NCBI GenBank assembly: GCA_965225955.1
Contig: CBDDBX010000019.1
Coordinates: 69,523-133,522, forward strand
DNA from: CBDDBX01 sp965225955
Lineage (GTDB): Bacteria; Acidobacteriota; Aminicenantia; UBA2199
DNA: 64,000 nucleotides
Reading direction: 5' to 3'
Shown in pieces: positions 18,455-28,745 of this stretch (positions within the stretch are counted from its first letter, which is position 1; every line of letters starts with the position of its first letter). The translations under genes were made by a program, and so were the position numbers. Under the pieces are notes generated by a model that was given only the letters and a program-made list of their open reading frames with translations, was not told where the DNA came from and searched no databases.

Positions 18455-20504
18455 TAAAGCACTTATAAATGAGTCAGTAATAAAAAAACTGATATTTGTT
18501 TTACTGTTGATTACTGGATTGAGTCTGAGGTTTCACAATATAAGTTACCCATTGATACTTACTCAGGATACGGGTTATATTCCAACTTTTGCTAAGAACC
18601 TGAGTCAGACAGATATAAGTGAAAATAAGTTAATTCCTGTAAGGAACTATTATAAAGATACAGGGCACATTGAATTTCATCAGGCACATCCATCAATGAC
18701 TCACAATCTACTGTCAATTATGTTCAGGACTTTTGGAGTAAAAGAATCTGTATACAGAATTTTCAATATAGTTACAGGAGGAGTTGTAGGTATTTTTGCC
18801 CTTTTTATGCTATTGAGGATGTTTCTGGGAGATAATACTGCTCTTGGAGCTCTCTTCTTCTGGGCTATCATTCCTTCAAGTTCGTATTTTGAAAGAATGT
18901 TTTCAATGACTATGCAGGCATATTCAATGATCCTGCTGTTTTTATATCTTTTCTTCAGATACTTTAAAGATAGAAGTCGCTTAAACAGAATTTTACTGAT
19001 ATCTGCTTCAGTTACTGGACCTCTTTTCGACTGGCACTACCTGTTTATATATCTGTTTTTATTTATCTATGCTCTGAAAAAGAGAGAGTATCTGAAAATG
19101 ACAATTCTGACAGGAGGGATCTCCGGCCTGATGCTTGGGATGTATCTTTTACACTCAAATATTTCGGTATATACAGAAAAAGTTCTTTCAGTATCCAATA
19201 TTTCTGAAGGCTGGTGGTGGGAATATATAAAAATCAAATTCGGACTTTTTAAAATCTTTAATATGGAATATTCTGGAAGAGTCTGGAAACTGTTTACAAT
19301 ACACTATACAAAATGGATGGTAGTTATATTTATTATCTGGCTCTGTTTTGTATTGTATAAAACCCTGATAAAAAAAGAGAAGTTGAACAACCTCTTCCTT
19401 ATGCTTTATCTGCTTTTTTCCCCGGGGATTTTCTACATAGCCATGGTTCCTCATAATACTATAGGTCATATATGGACTCTCTACTGTTTGTGGCCATCTC
19501 TTGCTCTGATTTTTGGTTCACTTACAGCTTTTATTCTTAAATCACGTAAGTTACTTGGTATAGCAGGTGTTTTGATAATCTCATTACCTCTGATCTACTT
19601 CTCTTCAGGATACTTTACTCATCTGCACAAAATCAGCGAGTATCATTTGATTAATACAAGAATAGGTAATATCTGTTCAATATATGCTGGTGATGATACT
19701 TATCTCTATGCAGAAAATTATGATACTCTCTCTTTTTATACAGATATGCCTGTGAAGGGGGCTGTTGGTAACTACGGATATATGACTGAAGTGCTTAAAA
19801 AAAGAGGCGACAAACCCACTTTTGTAACTCTTAATCAGAAAGGTTATATAAATCTTAATATAGTAGAGAATAGTAATAAAAGTGAAAAATTCATAAAACT
19901 TAATGATTTTCTTAAAGAATATGGATTCAGATTGTGGTTAAAATCTCCTGCTTATGTGTGGACAAATTTTGATACCTCTGATAACTATTTCATCATGGAT
20001 CAGTATACTGTTCCTTTCAGTATGGTAAGAAATGATTCTTCACTGCATCTGAAGGACTGCTTTGCTGTTGGTAATGGTAAACTCATGAGAGGGATTTATC
20101 AGGAGATGGGAAATAAAAGAGCAACTGTAACCAGATTTATGGGAATTAAGACAGGTGATTATAATCTGTTCAGTTTTTCAGCTGTAAATGGAGGAAAAGG
20201 TGATAAGATAGATACCTCTTACAGAGTAGAGGTTGAGCATAATGGAAAAACTGATACTATTTACAAAAATTCAATGGCTTCTGATGAGGAGTATGTAAAT
20301 ATTTCCGTTGATATCTCCGCTTACAAAGCAAAGCAGGTGAATATAGTTCTGGTTGCTGAGGCTACAGACAATAAGAACAGATCTTTTTACTGGCTGGAAC
20401 CGCGACTGGAGAAAAAAGAGAGTAAGAGAAAGTTCAGATTCAGACTCAAAAGCAGGCCTGATATCTATATTGATGGCAGAAAGTTTATTAAGGTTGAATT
20501 TTAA
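18447..20504 (+). CDS. GT39-like polytopic membrane glycosyltransferase
   Basis: This is a 685-residue protein with about ten hydrophobic segments up to residue ~390. An early periplasmic loop contains the acidic LTQDTGY and a HQAHPSMTH motif, as in the PMT_2/ArnT group (GT39/GT83), and a soluble C-terminal region of ~290 residues follows. It is organised like the protein at 4472 but lacks the Ig-like ending; its C-terminus instead looks like a beta-sandwich (IDTSYRVEVEHNGKTD...). It is expected to use a polyprenyl-phosphate sugar as donor at the outer face of the inner membrane. Confidence 0.6.
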   Translation: MNNKALINESVIKKLIFVLLLITGLSLRFHNISYPLILTQDTGYIPTFAKNLSQTDISENKLIPVRNYYKDTGHIEFHQAHPSMTHNLLSIMFRTFGVKESVYRIFNIVTGGVVGIFALFMLLRMFLGDNTALGALFFWAIIPSSSYFERMFSMTMQAYSMILLFLYLFFRYFKDRSRLNRILLISASVTGPLFDWHYLFIYLFLFIYALKKREYLKMTILTGGISGLMLGMYLLHSNISVYTEKVLSVSNISEGWWWEYIKIKFGLFKIFNMEYSGRVWKLFTIHYTKWMVVIFIIWLCFVLYKTLIKKEKLNNLFLMLYLLFSPGIFYIAMVPHNTIGHIWTLYCLWPSLALIFGSLTAFILKSRKLLGIAGVLIISLPLIYFSSGYFTHLHKISEYHLINTRIGNICSIYAGDDTYLYAENYDTLSFYTDMPVKGAVGNYGYMTEVLKKRGDKPTFVTLNQKGYINLNIVENSNKSEKFIKLNDFLKEYGFRLWLKSPAYVWTNFDTSDNYFIMDQYTVPFSMVRNDSSLHLKDCFAVGNGKLMRGIYQEMGNKRATVTRFMGIKTGDYNLFSFSAVNGGKGDKIDTSYRVEVEHNGKTDTIYKNSMASDEEYVNISVDISAYKAKQVNIVLVAEATDNKNRSFYWLEPRLEKKESKRKFRFRLKSRPDIYIDGRKFIKVEF

Positions 20505-20573
20505 GAAACATAACGAGCTGTTTGATATACCGTTTGTAAATTGTATATATTGAAATATTAGGAGTAGTGTTAA

Positions 20574-21410
20574 ATGTTCAGAACAGTTATATTGATGATG
20601 TGCTTATTTGTACATGTGCCAGCTATTGAATCTGCCGGGATAAAGGAAGTAAAAACGATACATTTTTTCGGTGATTCTATATCAAGAGGGTGGGGCTTTG
20701 GTAAGTTTGATCATGAAAGTTTTATAAACAGCATCCAGGGGATCGCAAATAAAATAGCTGTAGAGAACGGATGTGAGTACGGTTTTGTAAGATCTGAAAT
20801 GGGACAGAACTTTGAGTCTGTCTGGTTGCAGAAGAGGAAGAAAAATATTAAACCAGGAGATTATGTGCTCTTTGAAGATGCAGGACACCATTATAACAAC
20901 ATAGATGCTTACAGGAAAATGGTGGAATTATTCATTTTTGCTGCTCACTACACTCCTCCTTCAAAAAAGATAGAAAATATTGAGGTACTGTTAGCTACAA
21001 CAGCTGACTATAATCCACCTGAGGCTTATTACAATTCAGAATATGATTCTCCGGTTAATGAAAAAGGAGACACTATTAACGGGATATTCAGGAATCTTAG
21101 TCTGAGGAAAGGTGTGACACTACTGGATTGGAACCGGCTTATGGATGAAGCTGTTAAAAAAATGAAACAGTATGGTGTATCTCCAATGCATAGAGATGGT
21201 GTTCACCCAAATATTTTCGGTAACTTCCTCTATGCAGTATCTCTTGCAGAGCTGGCAGGTTTGAAGGTTCAGAAATATGAATCAGTTACAGATGAATTTC
21301 TTAAATATAGAAAAGATTTTAAAAAAGCATTCAGATTTTCAATGAGGGAAACCCAGTTGAGATCGATTCTGAAAGATCTGATTGAAATAGTACAGAAAAA
21401 CAGGAAATAA
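20574..21410 (+). CDS. Secreted SGNH/GDSL-family hydrolase
   Basis: This is a 278-residue protein with a hydrophobic N-terminus (residues ~4-20) resembling a signal peptide. FFGDSISRGWGFG is block I with the nucleophile Ser, and MHRDGVHPN carries the DxxH of block V. These motifs define SGNH hydrolases. In glycan clusters such enzymes act as O-acetylesterases or acyltransferases on polysaccharide in the periplasm. A GGAG ribosome site precedes the ATG. The 69-nt gap to the preceding gene is one of the longer ones within the cluster. Confidence 0.68.
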   Translation: MFRTVILMMCLFVHVPAIESAGIKEVKTIHFFGDSISRGWGFGKFDHESFINSIQGIANKIAVENGCEYGFVRSEMGQNFESVWLQKRKKNIKPGDYVLFEDAGHHYNNIDAYRKMVELFIFAAHYTPPSKKIENIEVLLATTADYNPPEAYYNSEYDSPVNEKGDTINGIFRNLSLRKGVTLLDWNRLMDEAVKKMKQYGVSPMHRDGVHPNIFGNFLYAVSLAELAGLKVQKYESVTDEFLKYRKDFKKAFRFSMRETQLRSILKDLIEIVQKNRK

Positions 21411-21430
21411 AGTTAAAGGGGCTAACAGGT

Positions 21431-24400
21431 ATGAAATTAGCGGTAGTAATCGGAACATATAACAGACTTGGACAATTGAAGAATTGTCTCAACTCAGTAA
21501 TAGGAAAAATTAAAATTCCTCACGAAATAATTGTTGTTGATGCAGGATCAGATGATGGAACCTGTGAATATGTAAGAGAGCTTGAATCAGAAAGTTCTAA
21601 CCATATCAAGTTCATTGAAGATGGTAAAAAAATAGGTCAGGCAAGGAGTCTGAACAGAGTCTTTAAAAAGATTGATTGCCAGTATACCTGCTGGATAAGT
21701 GATGATAATGTCTGTCTTGAAGGGACTCTTGAGAAAGCAGTTAAGGTTCTGGAAGATAATTGTGATATAGGAATGGTGGCACTGAAGGTAAAGGATCTTA
21801 TGGGGCCCCTTACTGATCTCGAGTATATAGGGTCAGTATGGCCTTCCGGTGTTCTGAATGTGAATCAGGGGATGCTTAGAACTAATCTGCTGAATGATAT
21901 AGGCGGCTTTGACATACAATATCGTGATTATGGTATTGATGCGGATCTTACAACTGAGGTGCTTGTCAGAGGATATAAGGTTGTTTATACAAAAGATGTC
22001 GTTATTCATCACTACAGAGATCACGACAATTCTCCGGGAGCGTTTAGTGAAGCTCAGAGAAAGTTCAATGGAAGAAATGCCAAAAGAATTTACAGAAAAA
22101 AGTTCTTCCATCTTTATGAAATTCCATATTCAGAGTTGAAGCAGAAATTCAGAAAACTTTATAAAAGTCCAAATGATGAGAGTGTTACGAAAAAAGAGTT
22201 GATTTATAATACTATACATAGTGCTCTCAAACTGGGTAAAATGTGTTCACCAGCTCAGTTGAAAAAATATTGCATGAGAGATTTTGACCATATTGCCAGG
22301 AGTAAGTTTATTTCCGCAAATGATATGTGGGAGAATCGTGACAATGACTACTATCTGGTTCAGAAACTCCCTGAAGAAGTAGTTGAACAGTTCAAAAACA
22401 GAGACGGGAAGTATAGCTCTATAGAACATAAAGAGATAAGGTCTGCAGATGTACTCTGGTTGCTTGATGATTATACCGCTGAATTTGATGCTGCTGTAAT
22501 AATGAAGAACTTTATGAACTCCTTTTATGATATGAGTGTTGAGATCAGACAGATCAACTTTCATATGAAAGAGTATTTCGAATATATAAGACCCCGTATA
22601 GTTGTTATTCCTGAACTGGCAGGCAGGGAAGAGGTGATTAAAGATCTTGTAGATCTCTACAGGAATGTAGAGGTTATAAACCTTGGTCAGTATAGTAACA
22701 ATTATTCTGTATACGATAGTGGTGAATATCATGAAATATACAGGAATAGTTCAGTCAGGCACTGCTGTTATAACTCAAAGTACAGAGAATCTCTGTTGAC
22801 CGCAGGTATACCGGAAAATAATATTACTGAGCTGTTTAACCCATCATGGACACTGTGGCAGAAGCCATATGTAAAGTACTTTGCAACAAAAAAGAATATA
22901 GGTGGAAAGTTTGGACTTGATATTTCTAAACCATGGACATTTGTAGATGGAAGAGCGATTACATCTACTGTTTCAGAAAACATGGATGAGGATATTGCGG
23001 GATTGTTAACATATTGCAGTAACAGCTCATCAGAGAGTGATGACATCGTTATTTTCAGGCCTCCTTCTGAACTGACTCTGGTTGAGATATATGAGATATA
23101 TAGCAAATACTGTGATAATACTAAGAAGATAGATTTTCATATTCTTACAGACAGATCTTACAGGGACTGGCTGGCAGCTAGTGACAAAGTGGTATCTCCT
23201 GAGGGATATGAGAATTATGATGCCATTCTTTCAGGAAAAGAACATAAGTTTATTAAAGTTTCAGGAAAAGGGAATCACCGGTACAGACAGATAACGGAGA
23301 CAGAGCAAAAGATAGTTATCAGAAGAGCCGGCCTTGAAGATAGTTTCATTCATCTAACCGGTATTCTGAAAAATGCACATAAAAATATTGAATTAGAATC
23401 AGAAGTTAATAATACAGTTCTTAAATTGTACAGAAGCAGGAGCTATTATCAGGAGAGAGTTGTTGAAAATAATATTTTTCTTGAAGATGATCTCAAAATA
23501 AAGATAAAGGGATGGATTGGTAGAGTAGAGAAGAGTATTGATGCAATAATACTTGTTGAACATATTGCCCGGGAACTTGATACCGCCTGTGCAGTTAAAG
23601 CTGTAATTCAGGAAAAATTCAATCATGATGTAAGAATATTTAATGTATATCAGCATACTAAAGAGATATTGAAACAGTTTAATCCTAAAGTTGTTGTACA
23701 TCCGTTTTTCTATTTTAAAAAGGGAGCTATGGCTACTGAGGAATATGTAGATGTATGGCCCGATGCAATACACTTTTGTATGTCCTGGGAAGAACTTTTC
23801 TATAAAGCTCACCAGAAGATAAAAGCTCCTTCTGATGAATTTGCAAAGAAGAAGGTGCTTCATCATGCATGGGGGGATTTTTACAGGAAGTATCTGAAAA
23901 ATCATGGAGTTCCAAAAGATAATGTATTCGTAAACGGTCAACCAGTTTACCAGCTTTATAAAGAACCTTACTCTTCATATTTTAAAACCAGAGAGGAACT
24001 GGCAGAAAAGTACTCTCTTGATATAAATAAAAGATGGATATTTATACCTGAAAATTTCAGATGGGCTTTTCTTGGTAAGAAAATAAAATTATTTAAATCT
24101 CTTGGTGGTAACGAGGAAGAGATGAAAGAGATGCAGGAGTTCTCTATTAATTCTCTTAATATACTTCTGGAATGGTGCACAAATGCGGTTGAAAAAGGAG
24201 GGGAGTTTGAAATAATTTTCAGACCGAGACCAGCTACTGAAACAAGTATGATACTTGAGTTCTATAAAGATAAGATTGGGGAAATACCAGATAAATTGAG
24301 AATAATCAAAGAAGAGAGTGTTAGAGAGTGGGTTCTTGCATCTGATACAGTAATTTCATCTTACAGTACAACTCTTATTGAAGCGGCAATTGCAGGAAAG

Positions 24401-25657
24401 CAGACTTTTATAGCTGAACCAATAAAAATACCCAAATCGCTATATTATGACTGGAATAAGTATGTAAAGAGAATAGAGAATGAGGAAGATTTCATTAGAA
24501 TATGTCTGGGAAAAATCAGGAAAATTGATGGAAGGCTCAGAAAATGGGCTGAAAAAGAGATGCTTGCATATGGAGATCCTATAGAAAGACTGGCTGAACA
24601 TATAAAAAAACTGATTAACAGAACCAGTGAAGTAAATATTAATGAAGCTGCAAGAAAAAGAGTGCTGAAAGAGGATAAAAACTATTTCAATCCTGCAACT
24701 CACGAGAAAGATGTTTTCACTTTATCTGAAGTTGAAAACAGAGTGCTTAAGTGGCGAAATATTATCTATCCCCAGAAAGAAACCGGGATAGTTATAAATA
24801 AAACAATGGATATAAGAGACTTTGATGATGAAGAGGTCAAAGTTACTGTTAATAACCTTAATGGGGTTATTGAGAAGCTTTATAAAAAAAATCTGTATAT
24901 GTCATCCTGGCTTGGAACAGTTCCCGTTAACAACTACTATAATAGTGGTCAGTTTACAATCGATGAGAAAAGTCTTGAGGGAAGAGCTCTGAAAGGAGGG
25001 GTTGAACAGAGACATAATTATAAGCCCCTTATTAATGCTTTTGATGACTACAGGATACCCTGGTTTCTTTACTGGGAAATTTCCTGGGTTCTTAAATATA
25101 TGAACAGAAAGTTAACGCCTGGTATGAGAATACTGGATGCCGGAGGATCTTCTTCACTGTTTACCTGTTATATGGCAGATCGTGGTTTTGAGATGTGTTC
25201 TGTAGATCTTAATGAAGAGCTGAGAAAAAATGGTGAGATCTTAAGTCAGGAGATGGGGTGGAATATGAGGTCTTATTCAATGGATCTGCAGAATATGGAT
25301 TTCCCCGATGAGTATTTTGATCATGCTTTCTCAATATGTGTCTTTGAGCATATGGACTACGATGTCAAGCAGAAGGCTCTTGCTGAAATAGCAAGGTGCC
25401 TGAAACCGGGAGGTATTTTCAGTATGACCTTTGATTACAAGAACCCTGCTCCGGGAATTTTTGGATATGGTAAAGATACCCGTCCCAGAAATCAGTTGAA
25501 TAATTTTAATGATATTGTAAGGAGTTTTCTTTCAACAGGTCATTTTGAGCTATTAGGAAATCGAGAGTTTCATGATAACAATGAACTATATCTTCATCAT
25601 CCTAAATTTGACAGACAGTATACTTTCGGTTCAATCTTTATGAGAAAAAGAGGGTAA
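21431..25657 (+). CDS. Four-module glycan enzyme: GT2 + degenerate GT-B + GT-B + SAM methyltransferase
   Basis: This is a 1408-residue protein. Residues ~1-290 are a GT2 domain (VVIGTYNRLGQL, WISDDN). Residues ~337-620 resemble a GT-B module but its donor loop is altered (SPEGYENYDAILSGK). Residues ~702-1050 are a second, intact-looking copy (ILVEHIARELD, SSYSTTLIEAAIAGK) of the CDP-glycerol-transferase/capsule type. Residues ~1200-1408 are a class I methyltransferase (RILDAGGSSSLF, SICVFEHMDYD, LKPGGIFSMT). Unfused paralogues of GT2, GT-B and a methyltransferase follow at 26587, 27477 and 28745 in the same order. It probably adds two sugars and a terminal methyl group processively (inference). 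The second GT-B is the likelier catalytic one. Confidence 0.72.
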   Translation: MKLAVVIGTYNRLGQLKNCLNSVIGKIKIPHEIIVVDAGSDDGTCEYVRELESESSNHIKFIEDGKKIGQARSLNRVFKKIDCQYTCWISDDNVCLEGTLEKAVKVLEDNCDIGMVALKVKDLMGPLTDLEYIGSVWPSGVLNVNQGMLRTNLLNDIGGFDIQYRDYGIDADLTTEVLVRGYKVVYTKDVVIHHYRDHDNSPGAFSEAQRKFNGRNAKRIYRKKFFHLYEIPYSELKQKFRKLYKSPNDESVTKKELIYNTIHSALKLGKMCSPAQLKKYCMRDFDHIARSKFISANDMWENRDNDYYLVQKLPEEVVEQFKNRDGKYSSIEHKEIRSADVLWLLDDYTAEFDAAVIMKNFMNSFYDMSVEIRQINFHMKEYFEYIRPRIVVIPELAGREEVIKDLVDLYRNVEVINLGQYSNNYSVYDSGEYHEIYRNSSVRHCCYNSKYRESLLTAGIPENNITELFNPSWTLWQKPYVKYFATKKNIGGKFGLDISKPWTFVDGRAITSTVSENMDEDIAGLLTYCSNSSSESDDIVIFRPPSELTLVEIYEIYSKYCDNTKKIDFHILTDRSYRDWLAASDKVVSPEGYENYDAILSGKEHKFIKVSGKGNHRYRQITETEQKIVIRRAGLEDSFIHLTGILKNAHKNIELESEVNNTVLKLYRSRSYYQERVVENNIFLEDDLKIKIKGWIGRVEKSIDAIILVEHIARELDTACAVKAVIQEKFNHDVRIFNVYQHTKEILKQFNPKVVVHPFFYFKKGAMATEEYVDVWPDAIHFCMSWEELFYKAHQKIKAPSDEFAKKKVLHHAWGDFYRKYLKNHGVPKDNVFVNGQPVYQLYKEPYSSYFKTREELAEKYSLDINKRWIFIPENFRWAFLGKKIKLFKSLGGNEEEMKEMQEFSINSLNILLEWCTNAVEKGGEFEIIFRPRPATETSMILEFYKDKIGEIPDKLRIIKEESVREWVLASDTVISSYSTTLIEAAIAGKQTFIAEPIKIPKSLYYDWNKYVKRIENEEDFIRICLGKIRKIDGRLRKWAEKEMLAYGDPIERLAEHIKKLINRTSEVNINEAARKRVLKEDKNYFNPATHEKDVFTLSEVENRVLKWRNIIYPQKETGIVINKTMDIRDFDDEEVKVTVNNLNGVIEKLYKKNLYMSSWLGTVPVNNYYNSGQFTIDEKSLEGRALKGGVEQRHNYKPLINAFDDYRIPWFLYWEISWVLKYMNRKLTPGMRILDAGGSSSLFTCYMADRGFEMCSVDLNEELRKNGEILSQEMGWNMRSYSMDLQNMDFPDEYFDHAFSICVFEHMDYDVKQKALAEIARCLKPGGIFSMTFDYKNPAPGIFGYGKDTRPRNQLNNFNDIVRSFLSTGHFELLGNREFHDNNELYLHHPKFDRQYTFGSIFMRKRG

Positions 25658-25658
25658 A

Positions 25659-26585
25659 GTGATTAAATTTTCAATAATAATCTGCACTTATAATAGAGAA
25701 GAGTTGCTAAACAACTGTCTGTCTAGTCTGACTGAACAGGTTAATCCACCGGATAATTTTGAGGTTATTGTTGTTGATAACAATTCAAAAGATGGTACAG
25801 CAGAGCTTGTGAATCGTTATATCAAGGATTACGATAATTTCAGGTATGTTATGGAAAAAAATCAGGGGTTGTCTTACGCCCGTAACAGAGGATGTCTGGA
25901 GGCCAGAGGCGAGTATCTTGTGTACCTTGATGATGATGCAAAAGCTACAAAAAAGTATTTGCATGCTGTTGACTGGGTTCTGAATAAGTATAAACCGGAC
26001 CTGATGGGAGGGCCTATTCACCCATACTACACAACTAAAAAACCGAAATGGTTTAAGGATAAGTACGAAATAAGAGAGTATGCTGAAAAATCAGGTTTTT
26101 CCAGTAAGTGCCAGATAAGCGGTGGTAATTTTACAATAAAAAAGACACTTCTGGTAGAACTGGGAATGTTTGATGTGAAACTTGGGATGATAGGAAATAA
26201 AGATGGTGCCGGTGAAGAGCGTATGGTTCTTGAAAAGTACCGCGCTTCAACTCCTCAGAAAGAACAGAGGGTCTACTATTCTATGGATTGCAAAGTTCTT
26301 CATCACACTCCTGCAAAGAAGATGAAAGTATCATATTTATGTAAAAGATACTATCTGGGTGGCAAAAGCCTTCTTAGTATCAAGTCAGATGTAAATAATA
26401 AAAAGTATAACTGGAAATCTTTAGTGAAATTTGTATGGAAATCAAAAATAGTAGTGTTGAAAGAGGTTCTGAAACAACATAAGATATGGAAATATGGAAA
26501 ACCTGATTATATAGTCCTTCTAAGGCTTATCTTCTTTAAAGCCGGCCAGATCAGAGCTATTGTAAGTGAGATAAAAAATAGATAA
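25659..26585 (+). CDS. Glycosyltransferase family 2
   Basis: This is a 308-residue GT-A enzyme with FSIIICTYNREELL, VVDNNSKDGT and VYLDDDAKA (DxD-type), then ISGGNFTIKK and GEERMVLEKYR, the usual acceptor-side acidic region. It has a GTG start one base after the preceding stop, with an AGAGGG ribosome site in the end of the fusion gene. It sits between the four-module fusion and the unfused GT2/GT-B/methyltransferase set. It is distinct in sequence from the GT2 modules of those two. Confidence 0.75.
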   Translation: MIKFSIIICTYNREELLNNCLSSLTEQVNPPDNFEVIVVDNNSKDGTAELVNRYIKDYDNFRYVMEKNQGLSYARNRGCLEARGEYLVYLDDDAKATKKYLHAVDWVLNKYKPDLMGGPIHPYYTTKKPKWFKDKYEIREYAEKSGFSSKCQISGGNFTIKKTLLVELGMFDVKLGMIGNKDGAGEERMVLEKYRASTPQKEQRVYYSMDCKVLHHTPAKKMKVSYLCKRYYLGGKSLLSIKSDVNNKKYNWKSLVKFVWKSKIVVLKEVLKQHKIWKYGKPDYIVLLRLIFFKAGQIRAIVSEIKNR

Positions 26586-26586
26586 T

Positions 26587-27480
26587 ATGCTGACGATAGT
26601 AATTGGAACATATAACCGCCTTCCTCAGTTAGAAAGGTGTATTGAGTCGATTCTGAAAACCGATTCCATGGATATCAGGATTATAGTTGCAGATGCAGGA
26701 TCAGATGATGGCACCTGTAAGTATCTCGCAGATATGAAAAGGAAGCTGAATGGGCGCCTTGAATATAGGCTGGATGGAGAGAAGCTGGGACAGGCCAGGA
26801 GTCTTAATCGTATTTTTCCATCAATTACATCAGAATATATCTGCTGGTTAAGCGATGATAATGAACTAACCAGGGGTATTCTTGAAGAGTCTCTCTGTTT
26901 TATGAATGATAATACAGATGTTGGGCTTCTGGGTTTAAAAGTAAAAGATGTAAGCGGAACTTCAGCATCTATGGATTATATAGGTGGTATCTGGCCTTCA
27001 GGGGTATTTACTGTAAATCAGGGTATTATCAGAAACAGCATCTTCAGAGAGCTTGGTTATTTTGATGAAGAGTTCAGGGATTATGGCATTGACGGGGATC
27101 TGACTACCAGAGTTCTGCAGAGAGGTTATAAGGTGGCTTTAACAAGAAGAGTTGCTGTACTTCATCACAGAAATTACTCTGATTATCCGGGGGCTATAGA
27201 GAACTCCGGCAGGAATAATTCCCTTATGAGAGCTTTAAAACTCTATCGCTTAAAATATCCGGTTCTCTGTAAGAGACAGTATGGTTTTCTTATGAAAGGT
27301 TTCCGTTATATTCTGGCTCTTTTTCAGTGGAGTGTACTGAAGATAGCGGGTTATAGTATTATGTCCAGAGATGTAAAAGTAGTTTCAAAATGCAGATATA
27401 TAAAAGCATTTGACTTATGGAATATGAAGGGTAAGAGTGTGTATCTGATACAATCTCCTGTTAAGGAGATTTCTGAATGA
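26587..27480 (+). CDS. Glycosyltransferase family 2, paralogue of the GT2 module of the fusion protein
   Basis: This is a 297-residue protein with TIVIGTYNRLPQL, VADAGSDDGTC and CWLSDDNE. It aligns along its whole length with residues 1-~320 of the protein at 21431. Shared segments include ADAGSDDGTC/VDAGSDDGTC, GQARSLNR, IWPSGVFTVNQG/VWPSGVLNVNQG and FRDYGIDGDLTT/YRDYGIDADLTT, and the homology extends into the tail before the GT-B module. It overlaps the next gene by 4 nt (ATGA). This supports a split/fusion relation between the two loci. Confidence 0.78.
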   Translation: MLTIVIGTYNRLPQLERCIESILKTDSMDIRIIVADAGSDDGTCKYLADMKRKLNGRLEYRLDGEKLGQARSLNRIFPSITSEYICWLSDDNELTRGILEESLCFMNDNTDVGLLGLKVKDVSGTSASMDYIGGIWPSGVFTVNQGIIRNSIFRELGYFDEEFRDYGIDGDLTTRVLQRGYKVALTRRVAVLHHRNYSDYPGAIENSGRNNSLMRALKLYRLKYPVLCKRQYGFLMKGFRYILALFQWSVLKIAGYSIMSRDVKVVSKCRYIKAFDLWNMKGKSVYLIQSPVKEISE

Positions 27481-28745
27481 AAATTCTATGGCTGATTGAG
27501 CATTCAGCACGGGAACTGGATGTTGCCTGTGCAGTTAAATCCCTGATGGAAAAAGAGTTCGGAGCAGAGGTTATCATTAAGCATCTCTTCAACGATCTGG
27601 CTGAAGTTATAGCTCTTAAATCTCAACCTGATCTTATTGCTCTTCCATACTTCTATTCAGCTGAAGATTTTGGAATGAAAGAGATTATAAAGAGATTCCC
27701 GGATTCTGTAATATTCAATATGGCCTGGGAAGAGATATTCTACAAAGGACATATCAATATAAAGGCTCCAAAAGGAGAATTTGCTTTTAACAGAGTAATG
27801 CACCATGCCTGGGGTAGCTTCTTCAGGGACTATCTGCAGGATGCCGGTGTAAAAAGCAGTCAGATTATAGTTAATGGTAATCCCTCTCTTCAGCTAAATC
27901 GTCCACCTTATAATAGTATCTATGAATCAAGAAAAGCTATTGCTGAAAAGTTTGATCTCAATATCTCTGATAAGTGGATACTGGTTCCCGACAATTATGT
28001 GTGGGCTTTTGCGGATTCAGGATTATTGAAACTAAAAAGCCGTCATGGTGGCAGTGTGGAGCAGATGCTCAGTATAAAAGAGTACTGCAGAAACTGTCTG
28101 AGAGAGGTTTTGCGCTGGTTTTCAGCATTGGCTGAAGAAGATGGTATAACGGTTATATACAGGCCTAAACCAGCTGTATCTCTGGATGAGTTCAGGGAGT
28201 TTGCTGAAACCGAAGTAAAAGGAGGAACCCGCAGGATCAGATTTATAAAAGATCTGGACGTGAAACAGTGGATAAGTGTTTCAGATATGGTTTTTTCTTC
28301 ATTCAGTACAACTCTTATGGATGCTGCGGTTGCTGGTAAACCTGTATACATGCTGGAACCTCTGCCTGTACCGGAATTTTTTGTAAGTGAATGGCAGGAA
28401 ACTCTTGATAGAGTAAGATCCCTTTCTGAATTAACAGAGTCGGTTAATGGAGATAATAATAGAAATGGTGATCTTAAAGCATGGGTTGAAAACAGCATGC
28501 TGAGTAAAGGTGATCCTGTAAAAAATCTATGCCATATCATTAGTAGTATTACCGGAAATAGTATGGATGCAAAAGATAAGGACGCATCTGTTAACGGACT
28601 CTGGAAATATAATTTTTTGTTAAGAGAGAAGATAAAGCAGTTTACAAAAAGAAGATCAAAATATTCTGGTGAACTGTTAAGTGCTGACGAAATTAACAGA
28701 AGAAAAGAGGTATTTTGTTCTCTCTTTGCCAGTGAGGAGTTGTAA
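27477..28745 (+). CDS. GT-B capsule-type glycosyltransferase, paralogue of the second GT-B module of the fusion
   Basis: This is a 422-residue protein. ILWLIEHSARELDVACAVK, MAWEEIFYKGHI, VMHHAWGSFFRDYL, VIYRPKPA and SSFSTTLMDAAVAGK align with residues ~702-1060 of the protein at 21431. The last motif is the donor-phosphate loop of the CDP-glycerol glycerophosphotransferase/capsule GT-B group. The C-terminal ~60 residues are charged and helical. It overlaps both neighbours (4 nt and 1 nt). It is likely a sugar or polyol-phosphate transferase in the cytoplasm; the exact donor is unknown. Confidence 0.68.
   Translation: MKILWLIEHSARELDVACAVKSLMEKEFGAEVIIKHLFNDLAEVIALKSQPDLIALPYFYSAEDFGMKEIIKRFPDSVIFNMAWEEIFYKGHINIKAPKGEFAFNRVMHHAWGSFFRDYLQDAGVKSSQIIVNGNPSLQLNRPPYNSIYESRKAIAEKFDLNISDKWILVPDNYVWAFADSGLLKLKSRHGGSVEQMLSIKEYCRNCLREVLRWFSALAEEDGITVIYRPKPAVSLDEFREFAETEVKGGTRRIRFIKDLDVKQWISVSDMVFSSFSTTLMDAAVAGKPVYMLEPLPVPEFFVSEWQETLDRVRSLSELTESVNGDNNRNGDLKAWVENSMLSKGDPVKNLCHIISSITGNSMDAKDKDASVNGLWKYNFLLREKIKQFTKRRSKYSGELLSADEINRRKEVFCSLFASEEL

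Noticed and set aside
23399..23941. 180-codon - strand frame inside the fusion gene
   Set aside because: Composition is that of a reverse shadow (many Ile, Phe, Tyr, Ser) and it lies wholly within the well-supported GT-B module.
28043..28540. 165-codon - strand frame opposite the GT-B gene
   Set aside because: It lies entirely antisense to a conserved coding region and has no recognisable domain or ribosome site.
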